A DNA stretch of 64,000 nucleotides, taken from CBDDEC01 sp965226785. GTDB lineage: Bacteria; Chloroflexota; Dehalococcoidia; UBA2979. Positions 33,884 through 42,327 of the stretch are shown in pieces. Position 1 is the first letter of the stretch, and each line of letters starts with the position of its first letter. The notes beneath the pieces were generated by a model, which was not told where the DNA came from, searched no databases, and saw only the letters and a list, made by a program, of their open reading frames with translations. The stretch is taken from contig CBDDEC010000003.1 in NCBI GenBank assembly GCA_965226785.1, positions 620,001-684,000 of the forward strand, read 5' to 3'. The translations under genes were made by a program, and so were the position numbers.

Positions 33884-34630
33884 ATGCCGGTCACCGAGGT
33901 CGATGTGGCGCTCACGCCTGCGTCTGTGACGCCGGCGGGGCGCACCTGCCTCGTCGTCGACGTGCTGCGCGCCACCTCGGTGATGGCCGTCCTCTTCGGC
34001 CGAGGGCTCGATGCGCTCTACCCCGCGCCCAGCACCGCCGAGGCCCGTGCCACGCACCAGGCGCTGGCGGGCAGAGGTGATCGCGCGCTCCTGATCGGCG
34101 AGGAGAACGCGCTCCCACCCGAGGGCTTCGACTACGGCAACTCGCCCTCTGAGTTCGCCTCCCTCGGGGCGCTGCCCTCGATCGCGGTGGCGGCGACGAC
34201 GAATGGGACACCCGCGCTGCTGGCCTGCGCTACGGCGGAGCTGACGATGCCGGCGGCGCCGCTCAACGCCGCCGCCGCGGTCGCGCACGCTCAGGCGGCC
34301 GGGCATGCGGTGACGGTCGTCTGCGCCGGCCTGCGAGGTGAACCGGCCGAAGACGACATACTGGCGGCCGGGCTGCTCGTGGAGCGGCTCGTGCGCGCGG
34401 GGGCGCGGCCGGGCGACGAGGCTGCGGCCGCCCTCGAGCGCTACGAGGCCGTGCGCGACGATCTCGCGGGCGCGTTTCGCGCCGCCGAGCACGGGCAGAT
34501 CCTTATTGATCGTGGATTCGAGCGCGACCTCGAGTTCTGCGCCACCCCCGACCGCTACGACGTGGCCGCCGCCCTGGACACCTCCGGCGCGCGGCCGGTC
34601 ATCCGTCCGCTCGCACCGCTCGAGGGTTGA
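33884..34630 (+). CDS. comB: 2-phosphosulfolactate phosphatase family protein (ComB)
   Basis: A 248-residue ComB-family protein. Signature segments: VVDVLRATSVMAVLFGRG, EENALPPEGFDYGNSPSEF (ENxxxxxxGFDxGNSPxE), VAATTNGTPAL and VVCAGLRGEPAEDDILAAGLLVERL. The archaeal enzyme hydrolyses 2-phosphosulfolactate in coenzyme M synthesis; many bacteria have the gene without coenzyme M, and sulfolactate metabolism is a possible bacterial role. The other coenzyme M genes are absent here. Transcription is probably leaderless. Confidence 0.9.
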   Translation: MPVTEVDVALTPASVTPAGRTCLVVDVLRATSVMAVLFGRGLDALYPAPSTAEARATHQALAGRGDRALLIGEENALPPEGFDYGNSPSEFASLGALPSIAVAATTNGTPALLACATAELTMPAAPLNAAAAVAHAQAAGHAVTVVCAGLRGEPAEDDILAAGLLVERLVRAGARPGDEAAAALERYEAVRDDLAGAFRAAEHGQILIDRGFERDLEFCATPDRYDVAAALDTSGARPVIRPLAPLEG

Positions 34631-34641
34631 GGGCCGGCGCG

Positions 34642-36387
34642 CTAGAAGTTCGTGCGCTGCGTGGGGTCCGGGTTCTCCGGCCGTCGAGCGCCGCGGCGAG
34701 CCATGTTGATCCGGAACTGGAAGTCCTCGGCCTCGCTCAGCACCGCCGCGCCCTGTAGTCGATTACGTGTCTCCTCCGTGGCAGGGTTCGCCGTCTCCCA
34801 GGCGAGGAGCGCGTCCGCGAGCGGGCGCAGCTCGTCATCGTCAGGGAAGTGCCTCCCATAGCGCGCACGGTCGAACTCTGCGCCGATGCGCTCGAACAGC
34901 GGCTCGTCGAAGGAGCGGCTCGCGAGTGTGGCAAACTCGAGTGGCGTCTCACCCTCCAGGCGCCGCATGCCGCGTTCGGTGGAGCCGTACTCGGCACGCG
35001 CGAACAGTCGGTAGATGGCATGACGCCGCAGCCAGGCACGGTCGTCCGAGGGCGCGCCACCGCGCCGCAGCAGGTTACGCAGCAGCGAACCGACTCCCGT
35101 CGGCGTGCCGTCCATGTGCTCCCGGTCCTCCTCGTACTCCCCGCCGTCGTCGTCGCGACGACGCACGATGCGACGTGCGATGACATAGAACGCTACGAGC
35201 AGCGCGACCAGACCCAGGAGCTGGACCAGCGGCCGGAACCAGCCGGGAATGCTGAACAGCGGGTCGTCTTCCTGAGCCATCTCATCCACCTCCTGCTCAC
35301 CCAGCGGGCCGCCCTGCAGCCCGTCGAACAGGCCACCGATGCCCTCGGGCAGGAGGAAGCGCAGGATCGGCTCGACGATCCAGAAGATCGGCGTGAGGAT
35401 GATCAACAGCAACACTTCGAGGATCGCGCCAAGCACGCTGCCGACCGTCGCCAGGACGGACTGCACGTCGAGGAGCGCCAGCAGGCCGAGTACCGAGCCG
35501 ACCGCGAGCAGCGTGAGGCCGGTCACCACCATCGACACGACCCACGGCGTGGTCTTGCGCACGCCGTCGACGCCGAACGTGGCGCGCGCCGCTTGCGCCG
35601 CGGCCATCGTCATCACACCGAGGACGAAGTATGGGATCGCCGCAATCGTGGTCGACTCGATGCCCTCGAGTCGTGCAAATATGACCGCCCCGATCATCGC
35701 CAGGAACCCGAAGGTGAACGAGCGGAGCACCGCGTTGAGACTGACCGTGCCACGCCCGATGTACATGAACCGCAGCCAGCAGCCGAAGACGCCGACGACA
35801 GTGGCGGTCAACGCTGCCCCGTGCGCACGCAGGAGCTGCGGGTCCGCGACGAAGCCCTCGACATCGAACGAGCCGGAGAAGTAGCGTCCCGGCTCGTCAA
35901 CGAAGCTCGCGAGGCCGGAGCTGTCCCAGAACGCGATGTCGCCGGCTAGTGCGAAGTGCAGCAGCACGTTCAGCGAGAGGATCGAGGCGATCACGATGAC
36001 CAGGCCGCTGAACGCGCCGGTGATGCGCGCACGGCTGAGCAGGCGGACCAGCAGGAAGCCACCGAGCGCCGCCAGCACGAAGACGAGGTACGGCGGTCCA
36101 GACTGCACACCCTCCCGCGAAGCCTCGAGCATGATCGCGGCGCTCTCGGCTGCCTCACGTTGCGTCCCGATTTCCGTGCTCGTGAGCTGCAGCGTCGCGT
36201 CGAGCAGGTCCTCGATGAACGTGCGCTCGGCGCTGGTGGCCAGCACGCCGACGACGACGAACCAGACCAGCGTCTCCGTGACGATCTGGAACGCTTCGAG
36301 GATCGGCTGCTGCCAGCGTCGCGCGCCGAGCTCACGCTGCGCGTCGTCGGGGTCGTCAAGGCGCACGGTGGTCGCGACGTTGCTCAT
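34642..36387 (-). CDS. DUF4129 domain membrane protein
   Basis: A 581-residue membrane protein with about ten hydrophobic segments, for example AFQIVTETLVWFVVVGVLA, LVFVLAALGGFLLVRLL, SGLVIVIASILSLNVLLHF and LLLIILTPIFWIVEPIL. The soluble C-terminal part, after WFRPLVQLLGLVALLVAFYVIARR, is the DUF4129 region: YRLFARAEYGSTERGMRRLEGETPLEFATLAS...RYGRHFPDDDELRPL. DUF4129 usually sits behind transglutaminase-like domains. It overlaps the DUF58 gene by four bases and together with MoxR forms a known three-gene cluster; the usual separate transglutaminase gene is missing here. Confidence 0.8.
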   Translation of the reverse strand: MSNVATTVRLDDPDDAQRELGARRWQQPILEAFQIVTETLVWFVVVGVLATSAERTFIEDLLDATLQLTSTEIGTQREAAESAAIMLEASREGVQSGPPYLVFVLAALGGFLLVRLLSRARITGAFSGLVIVIASILSLNVLLHFALAGDIAFWDSSGLASFVDEPGRYFSGSFDVEGFVADPQLLRAHGAALTATVVGVFGCWLRFMYIGRGTVSLNAVLRSFTFGFLAMIGAVIFARLEGIESTTIAAIPYFVLGVMTMAAAQAARATFGVDGVRKTTPWVVSMVVTGLTLLAVGSVLGLLALLDVQSVLATVGSVLGAILEVLLLIILTPIFWIVEPILRFLLPEGIGGLFDGLQGGPLGEQEVDEMAQEDDPLFSIPGWFRPLVQLLGLVALLVAFYVIARRIVRRRDDDGGEYEEDREHMDGTPTGVGSLLRNLLRRGGAPSDDRAWLRRHAIYRLFARAEYGSTERGMRRLEGETPLEFATLASRSFDEPLFERIGAEFDRARYGRHFPDDDELRPLADALLAWETANPATEETRNRLQGAAVLSEAEDFQFRINMARRGARRPENPDPTQRTNF

Positions 36388-37688
36388 ACCGGCAGCTCCG
36401 CGGGCGTGCGCTGCCGCTCCGCTCGACGCCAGCCACCGTCGTCGACGGCCACGATGCCATCGGCGGCGGCTTCCGCTTCGAGCGGCTCCATTACCGGCGC
36501 CACTTCCGACACTGGGATGCCGCCGAGGTCGACCTCCCAGGGCGGCTCGCTCGTCTTGACGACGTGCACGTAGTGTCCGCGTTGGCGCAGCCGCCGCACC
36601 GAGGCGGCGAGCTCCGGGCCGAGCAGCGCCGCGACGAGCACGACGGTCGCGCCCGCCGGCAGCGCTTGCCCTTCGCGTGGCGCCTCGAGCTCACGGGACA
36701 TGCTCGAGGTGGTGAATGAGGTGACGGTGGCAAGCGCCTCCAGGATGCGATTGAGCTGATCGGTCCGGCTGCCGGCGCCGATGCGGATCGGGCGGTCGGC
36801 ATCCGGGAAGGAGCCGTTGGCGATCAGCCCAACGGCGTAACCCGCCTCGACCGCGGCCCGCGCGAGGGATGCCGCCACGCTGATGCCGCGCTCCAGCAGG
36901 ACTGGGTCGGAGCCCTGCCAGGTCTGGCCGAAGGTCGGAATGTTGAGCGCGACGATCACAGAGAACGCGCGTGACGGCTCGTAGAGTCGCGATTGCAGCC
37001 GCTGGGCGCGCGCGGTCGACTTCCAGTCGATCCGTCGCAGCGGATCGCCGGGCTGGTAGTCCCGCACCCCGACCACCCTCGAGGGGTCTTCGTAGATCGG
37101 GTTGCCACCGCGGCGGTCGCCAAACGGATGCTCGCTCTCCAGACCCAGGTCGGGCAGCGGATAGGTGCGCGGGTAGACGACGATGCCGTCGGTGGGGCGT
37201 CCATGCTCTTCCTCGACCTCGTACAGCCCGAAGAGGTCGCCCGATTTCAGCTTCGTCGGCCCCACGCGGTAGTACCCGCGCGAGATCGCTCGCAGCGAGA
37301 TCGGCCAGGTCAGCCGGTCGTTCGAACCGAGCGAAGTCGAACGCAGCAGCGATCGCGCGCCGGGCGCCGTCGAGGCCTGCGTCTTGCTGTCCACCTCCAT
37401 GCCGCGCGGCAGCTGTTCGCGGACCTCGAGCCATGGCACCGGCAAGATCTTGCGGTTCTCGATCGTCAGCCGGATGTCGACGCTCTCGCCCACGAACAGC
37501 CGGTGCTCGCTCAGTGTGCGCGTGTAGAAGACATCCTCGAGCGAGAGGCGCGACCACAGTCGCGCGATGCCGCCGGTGCCGAGGATGAGCGCGCCGAGGG
37601 CGAGTAGCGCCACGGACGAGGCGGCGAGGCCGAAGAAGATCAGCAGTCCGGCGACCAGGACCCAGGCTTCCGTGATGACCGCTCGCAT
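36384..37688 (-). CDS. DUF58 domain-containing protein
   Basis: A 434-residue protein with two N-terminal membrane helices (VLVAGLLIFFGLAASSVALLALGALIL) followed by a beta domain with DVFYTRTLSEHRLFVGESVDI and the DUF58 core GVRDYQPGDPLRRIDWKSTARAQRLQSRLYEP (G(x)xREYxxGDxxRxIxWxxxAR). The C-terminal half is a VWA-like fold, with NIPTFG and a DUF58-typical LLERGISVAASLARAAVEAG. Such proteins act with MoxR ATPases in envelope maturation in several bacteria. Four-base overlap with the DUF4129 gene. Confidence 0.9.
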   Translation of the reverse strand: MRAVITEAWVLVAGLLIFFGLAASSVALLALGALILGTGGIARLWSRLSLEDVFYTRTLSEHRLFVGESVDIRLTIENRKILPVPWLEVREQLPRGMEVDSKTQASTAPGARSLLRSTSLGSNDRLTWPISLRAISRGYYRVGPTKLKSGDLFGLYEVEEEHGRPTDGIVVYPRTYPLPDLGLESEHPFGDRRGGNPIYEDPSRVVGVRDYQPGDPLRRIDWKSTARAQRLQSRLYEPSRAFSVIVALNIPTFGQTWQGSDPVLLERGISVAASLARAAVEAGYAVGLIANGSFPDADRPIRIGAGSRTDQLNRILEALATVTSFTTSSMSRELEAPREGQALPAGATVVLVAALLGPELAASVRRLRQRGHYVHVVKTSEPPWEVDLGGIPVSEVAPVMEPLEAEAAADGIVAVDDGGWRRAERQRTPAELPV

Positions 37689-37709
37689 CGAGCGCCCTCG
37701 ATCCGTTCG

Positions 37710-38696
37710 CTAGCCGGCGGCGTCCGCCACCGGCACAGGGATCGAGCTCAGGATCTCGTCGAGCACATCGTCGGCCGTGCGGCCGCGCAGCTGAGTGTTC
37801 GAGGAGAGGAGCAAGCGGTGCCCCAGCACCGGATGCGCGACGCGTTTGACGTCGTCCGGCCGCACATAGTCACGCCCGTCGATGGCGGCGTACGCGCGGG
37901 CGGTGCGGAACAGCGCGAGCGAGGCACGCGGGCTGGCGCCCAGGTCGAATGCATCGTTGCTGCGCGTCGCGCGGCAGATCGACACCGCGTAGCGAACAAC
38001 GTCGTCCTCGACGTGGATGTGTGGGAGCTGCTCGGAGAGGCTGGATAGCTCGTCCGCGGTGACGACCGGCTCGAGCGACTCGATCGGCGAGGCGCCCTCG
38101 AAGCGCCGCAGCACCTCGAACTCGCCCTCTTCGTCCGGGTAGCCCACCTTGAGGCGGAGCGAGAAGCGGTCGAGCTGGGCCTCGGGCAGGGGGAACGTCC
38201 CTTCGAGTTCGATCGGGTTCTGGGTGGCCAGCACGACGAAGGGCTCAGGCAGCTGGCGCGTCTCGCCCTCGATGCTGACCGTTCGCTCCTCCATCGCTTC
38301 GAGCAGGGCCGACTGCGTTCGCGGGGTCGCGCGGTTGATTTCGTCGGCGAGCACGATGTTCGACAGGATCGGGCCGGGACGGAACTCGAACTCGCCGCTC
38401 TTCTGCGAGTAGTAGTTGATGCCGAGCACGTCCGAAGGCATCAGGTCCGGCGTGAACTGGATGCGCGAGAAGTCCGCGCCGATCGAGCGCGCGAACGACC
38501 GCGCCATCATCGTCTTGCCGGTGCCCGGCACATCCTCGAGCAGGACATGTCCGCGCGAGAGCAGCGCGACGAGGACGAGCGTGACCGCGTCGTCCGCCCC
38601 AACGATGATCCGTCCGACGTTCTCGCGGATGCGCTGAGCCACGTCATGAATACGCTCGGCGGCGGCCGCCCGATCCCCGGTGTCGGTGTTCTGCAA
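37710..38696 (-). CDS. MoxR-family AAA ATPase
   Basis: A 328-residue AAA+ ATPase of the MoxR (RavA-like) type. Walker A EDVPGTGKTMMARS, Walker B NIVLADEINRATPRTQSALLEAMEE, sensor 1 FVVLATQNPIELEGTFPLPEAQLDRF and GASPRASLALFRTARAYAAIDGRDYVRPDDV are intact. It acts as a chaperone-like remodelling ATPase on the neighbouring DUF58/VWA-type protein. The start codon is TTG at 38696 (MQNTDTGDR), preceded by GGGGAGA five bases upstream. First gene of the cluster; a TATCCT hexamer about 35 bases upstream may be its -10. Confidence 0.93.
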   Translation of the reverse strand: MQNTDTGDRAAAAERIHDVAQRIRENVGRIIVGADDAVTLVLVALLSRGHVLLEDVPGTGKTMMARSFARSIGADFSRIQFTPDLMPSDVLGINYYSQKSGEFEFRPGPILSNIVLADEINRATPRTQSALLEAMEERTVSIEGETRQLPEPFVVLATQNPIELEGTFPLPEAQLDRFSLRLKVGYPDEEGEFEVLRRFEGASPIESLEPVVTADELSSLSEQLPHIHVEDDVVRYAVSICRATRSNDAFDLGASPRASLALFRTARAYAAIDGRDYVRPDDVKRVAHPVLGHRLLLSSNTQLRGRTADDVLDEILSSIPVPVADAAG

Positions 38697-38796
38697 ACGT
38701 CTCCCCAGTCCGCGTGAATGACGAGGATATCAGAGCCAGGGCTTGACCTCGGCGGGTAATCATTCCGGTCGGCGACGCTCTGGGAGCGCGTTGAAG

Positions 38797-38935
38797 CTAG
38801 CGGACGATGGACGGAACCGCGAGCAGCTCCGCTTCCGTCCACGGCGGCGGTCGCCCGAACGCGTCGATGAAGATCTGCCGCCAGGTGCCATCCTCGATCA
38901 GTTCGGTCAGCACCACGTCGATCTCGCCGCAACGA
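38797..38935 (-). pseudogene. Remnant of a solute-binding protein C-terminus
   Basis: The minus-strand frame ends with GEIDVVLTELIEDGTWRQIFIDAFGRPP and a stop, closely resembling the last helices of family 3 amino-acid-binding proteins (typically LxxALxxLxxDGTxxxIxxKWFG). The rest of the protein is absent; the region upstream is taken over by the DinB-like gene on the other strand. I interpret it as a decayed fragment; a short unrelated peptide is possible. Confidence 0.4.
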
Positions 38936-39026
38936 ATATGGCGAAGGTGGAGCGTCGGCCAGGGCGCCGTAGCCCGCAGTCGTCCGCTCACGCATGATGG
39001 CCGCACTTACGGAGTCGAGGAGCAGG

Positions 39027-39539
39027 ATGGCCAGCGAGGCGAACGAGAGCCGCGCGCCTGCCGAGACGGGCAGCAGCGGCGATGGTGATATGGGCGACCC
39101 CGCCGCGCAACTGCACGCGCTCCGCGCGGCGCTGCTCGAAGCCATCGAGGAGTTGCCCGAGACGCGGCTCTACCGCGCCACAGACCGCCTTGGCTGGACG
39201 CTGAAGCACGAGCTGTCCTCGCTGGCCGCGGCCGACGAGGAGCTGGCGCACGTCCTCGACCTCCTGCGTTCCGGCGAGGCGGCCGCGGAGCTGCAACTGC
39301 GGCGCTTCCGTGGCGAGCGCATGTGGGCGGCGCAAGAACTGCGCCTGGCGCCGCTGCGCCAGCACCTCGCGGCCACGGGGGAGCAGGCCGTCGCTGCCGT
39401 TCGGGCGCACGCCGAAGCGTTTGTCGACGCACCGCTGCGCATCGCCGGGAGAGAGCTGGACACCGCCGGCGAGTACCTGCGATCACACCTCGAGGCCGCC
39501 CGTAGCGGTCTGCAGCGCGTCCGCGAGGCGATGAAGTAG
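39027..39539 (+). CDS. DinB-like domain protein
   Basis: A 170-residue helical protein. RLYRATDRLGWTLKHELSSLAAADEELAHVLDLL resembles the first half of the DinB/YfiT bundle, with a candidate metal His in LKHELSSLAA; the second half is Arg/Ala-rich and ends in long helices. ATG 39027 has a strong GAGGAG site upstream, whereas ATG 38994 does not. No partner gene nearby; the intergenic region to gltD-like follows. Confidence in the domain is moderate. Confidence 0.6.
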   Translation: MASEANESRAPAETGSSGDGDMGDPAAQLHALRAALLEAIEELPETRLYRATDRLGWTLKHELSSLAAADEELAHVLDLLRSGEAAAELQLRRFRGERMWAAQELRLAPLRQHLAATGEQAVAAVRAHAEAFVDAPLRIAGRELDTAGEYLRSHLEAARSGLQRVREAMK

Positions 39540-39653
39540 GCCTCCTGCGGTGCTGGCAGGCCTCGACGCCACGGGCGCTCTGATAGGCTGACGGCGCACT
39601 ATGGACGCCCGGCCAGGGCCGGTGCTGGTGCCGGGAGGAGCGACACCGTCGCC

Positions 39654-41123
39654 ATGACGACGAACGAGCAGACGGACGCCATTCGCAACCGTCTCGACAT
39701 TCCACGACAGACCGTCCCGAAGCGCGATCCCGTTGAGCGGATCGAGCACTTCGAGGAGACGTATCTGAGCATGGACCTCGACGCTGCGATCGTCGAGGCG
39801 GCGCGCTGCATCGACTGCCCTTCCGCCCCCTGCATGGACGCCTGCCCGGTCCGTAACGACATCCCGGCGGCGCTCAAGCTGCTGGAGGACGGCGACATCC
39901 TTGCCGGCGCGGACAAGTTCCGCGAGACGAGCACACTGCCGGAGATGTGCGGCCGGCTGTGCCCGCAGGAGTCGCTGTGCGAGGGCGCATGCGTCGTCGC
40001 CTTCGCGATCCGTCCGGACGGCAGCAAGCAGCCACCGGTGGCGATCGGCCGCCTCGAATCGTTCATCACCGACTCGCAACGGGAGCAGCTGGGCGGCTAC
40101 CCCGCGCAAACCGTCGCGCCCTCGTCCGGCCGCAGCATCGCCCTCATCGGCAGCGGCCCAGCTGGCCTGACGGTCGCCGAGGAGCTTCAACTGCGCGGCC
40201 ACCAGTGCACGATCTACGACCTCTGGCCCGAGCCGGGCGGAGTCCTGCGCTACGGCATCCCCAACTTCAAGATGAACAAGGCTCTGCTCGAAGAGAAGCT
40301 GGCGGCGCTGCGCGCACTCGGCATCGCCTTCGTCAACAACACCAGGGTCGGCACTGACGTCACCCTCCAGGAGCTGCACGAGCGGGACGGCTTCGATGTG
40401 ATCTTCGTCGGCACCGGTGCTGGTGTCGGCAACGAGCTGCGCACCGAGGGCGAGGAGCTCCAGAACGTCTACCAGGCGACCGACTTCCTCGTCCGCGGCA
40501 ACCTCGAGGAGCACGAGCTCCCCGAGGATCAGCGCGGATTGCCGCACATTGGTACTGACGTCGTCGTCGTCGGAGGCGGGGACACCTCGATGGACTGCGT
40601 ACGCACCGCGATTCGCCTGGGTGCCGAGCGCGTGACCTGTGTCTACCGCCGCACCGAGAAGGAGATGCTCGGCCGCGCGGAGGAGCGCGTCCACGCCCGC
40701 GAAGAGGGCGTCGAGTTCGCGTATCTCACGACCCCGACGCGCTTCCTCGGCGACGACGAGGACCGTGTGGCTGCAGTCGAGTTGGTGCGCATGGAGCTGG
40801 GCGAGCCGGACGAGTCCGGTCGTCGCCGTCCCGTACCGATCGAGGGCTGTGAGTACAGCGTGCCGGCGACCGCCGTGGTGGTCGCGGTCGGATACAACGC
40901 AGACGCGGAGTTCGCCGAGGATGCCCCGATCGAGACCGACAGCTGGGCGCTGGTGAAGGTCGATGAGCGCACCGGGCAGACAAACATCCCGTACATCTTC
41001 GCCGGCGGGGACGTCGTCAATGGCGCCGACCTGGTCGTCACCGCAATCGCCGACGGCAAGCGCGCGGCCACCTGGCTGCACACCTACCTGACGAACCTCG
41101 ACGCGTTCGACGGGCAGAGCTAG
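39654..41123 (+). CDS. NAD(P)-dependent glutamate synthase small-subunit-like oxidoreductase
   Basis: A 489-residue GltD-like flavoprotein. The N-terminal half holds two Cys clusters for [4Fe-4S] centres (ARCIDCPSAPCMDACPV, CGRLCPQESLCEGACV), then the FAD fold (IALIGSGPAGLTVAEEL), YGIPNFKMNK, the NADP fold (VVVVGGGDTSMDCVRTA) and the final FAGGDVVNGADLVVTAIADGKRAA. GltD delivers electrons from NADPH to the glutamate synthase large subunit, but no gltB is adjacent; stand-alone homologues work in NfnB, dihydropyrimidine or sulfide-reduction complexes. A GGAGG-type site (GGGAGGAG) lies 13 bases upstream; a TAGGCT hexamer at about 39583 may be the -10. Confidence 0.9.
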   Translation: MTTNEQTDAIRNRLDIPRQTVPKRDPVERIEHFEETYLSMDLDAAIVEAARCIDCPSAPCMDACPVRNDIPAALKLLEDGDILAGADKFRETSTLPEMCGRLCPQESLCEGACVVAFAIRPDGSKQPPVAIGRLESFITDSQREQLGGYPAQTVAPSSGRSIALIGSGPAGLTVAEELQLRGHQCTIYDLWPEPGGVLRYGIPNFKMNKALLEEKLAALRALGIAFVNNTRVGTDVTLQELHERDGFDVIFVGTGAGVGNELRTEGEELQNVYQATDFLVRGNLEEHELPEDQRGLPHIGTDVVVVGGGDTSMDCVRTAIRLGAERVTCVYRRTEKEMLGRAEERVHAREEGVEFAYLTTPTRFLGDDEDRVAAVELVRMELGEPDESGRRRPVPIEGCEYSVPATAVVVAVGYNADAEFAEDAPIETDSWALVKVDERTGQTNIPYIFAGGDVVNGADLVVTAIADGKRAATWLHTYLTNLDAFDGQS

Positions 41124-41155
41124 AACGGACGAGCCGAGGCCCAAGGAGGACCACG

Positions 41156-42249
41156 ATGACCTCGACGGATACGAACGGGGCCACGACCCTCGACTACGAC
41201 GCCGGCGATGCGGCTGGCCCAGATGGGCCACAGCGTCCTCCTCGTCGATCGCGACGAGTTCCCGAGCGACTGCATCTCCACGCACTTCATCCACCCTCGC
41301 GGGGTCGACCGCCTGGAAGGCTGGGGGCTGCTGCAGCGCGTGCTGGACACGAATGCGCCACCGATCCTGAACCAGGGGGGCCTCGTGGACGGTTCGTTCC
41401 AGCAGACGCCTTTCGGCAAGAAGGAGGACGGCAGCGACATCATCGGCCTCTGCCCGCGGCGCATCGTGCTCGACAAGATCCTCGTCGACGCGGCGGTCGA
41501 GGCCGGCGCGACGTTCCTGGGCGGCACCTCCGTGCAGGACGTGGTGCGCGACGAGACCGGTGCCGTCGCGGGTGTGATCGGACGTCACCAGGGCGAGCCC
41601 TTCGAGGCGACCGCGCGCATGGTGATTGGCGCGGACGGCATCCACTCGCGCATCGCACGCCTTGTCGACGCGGAGGCGTACGAGCGTGTCGACACCCTGC
41701 TCTTCGCCTACTACACGTACTACAGCGGCATCGTCGGAGCGGGCATCGAGGTCTACCTGGGCGACGGCGGCGGCGTGCTCATGTTTAGCACCAACGATGA
41801 CCAGGTCTGCATTGGCGGCGGCGTCGCCATCGAGCGGTTCGAGGACTTCCGCCAGGACATCGAAGGCAACTTCACCGCGATGCTCGAAGGGGCCTCCACG
41901 GAACTGGCAGAGCGAGTGGCCAACGCCACACGCGAGGGCGAGTTCCAGGGGATGGCCGACCTGCCGCACTTCAAGCTGCCGGCTGGTGGCCCCGGCTGGC
42001 TCCTGGTCGGCGACGCTGGCTATCACGTCGATCCGATCCTCGGTTTCGGCATCTCGAACGCGTGGGACCACCTCGAGTTCGCTGCCGACGCGGCGCACGC
42101 CGTCCTCAGCGGCGCGGCCACCGACGAGGAAGCCGCAGCCCGATACCAGGAGCAGCGCGACGAGGTGCTGCAGCCGTTCTGGGAGGCCAACCTCGAGTTC
42201 TCGCGTGGCGGCCACGTCTGGCGCGGCCGCGGCCGAGCCTGCCCACTAG
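41156..42249 (+). pseudogene. FAD-dependent oxidoreductase (geranylgeranyl-reductase-like) with deleted N-terminus
   Basis: The gene starts normally at ATG 41156 with a good GGAGG site, reads MTSTDTNGATTLDYD and then loses the frame at about 41200. The next frame begins MRLAQMGHSVLLVDRDEFPSD, the part that should follow the FAD-binding strand; the GxGxxG loop between is missing, about 40 bases deleted. The rest is well preserved: CPRRIVLDKIL, VIGADGIHSRIA and GWLLVGDAGYHVDPILGFGISNAWDH. A second shift near 42200 is possible, because the other frame ends tidily at 42249 while the long frame runs on through the cinA promoter. Either a pseudogene or assembly errors. Confidence 0.7.
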
Positions 42250-42266
42250 CCAGCAACGACCGCTGG

Positions 42267-42272
42267 TACACT
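42267..42272 (+). promoter_or_regulatory. Putative -10 element of cinA
   Basis: TACACT 56 bases before the cinA start codon, inside the 78-base gap behind the damaged oxidoreductase gene. Confidence 0.35.
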
Positions 42273-42327
42273 CGCGCCCGTCGCGAGGCGTCGCGGGACG
42301 CTGACGCTCGACGAGGGAGGCCAGCTC

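Noticed and set aside
33830..34492. N-terminal extension of MurI over more than 220 residues
   Set aside because: The extension is antisense to comB; GTG 33829 has a GGAGG site and gives the canonical start.
39483..42215. 910-codon minus-strand open frame
   Set aside because: It is the reverse of the GltD-like and FAD oxidoreductase genes, both of which have clear family motifs; the protein it would give is low-complexity Arg/Ala/Val-rich.
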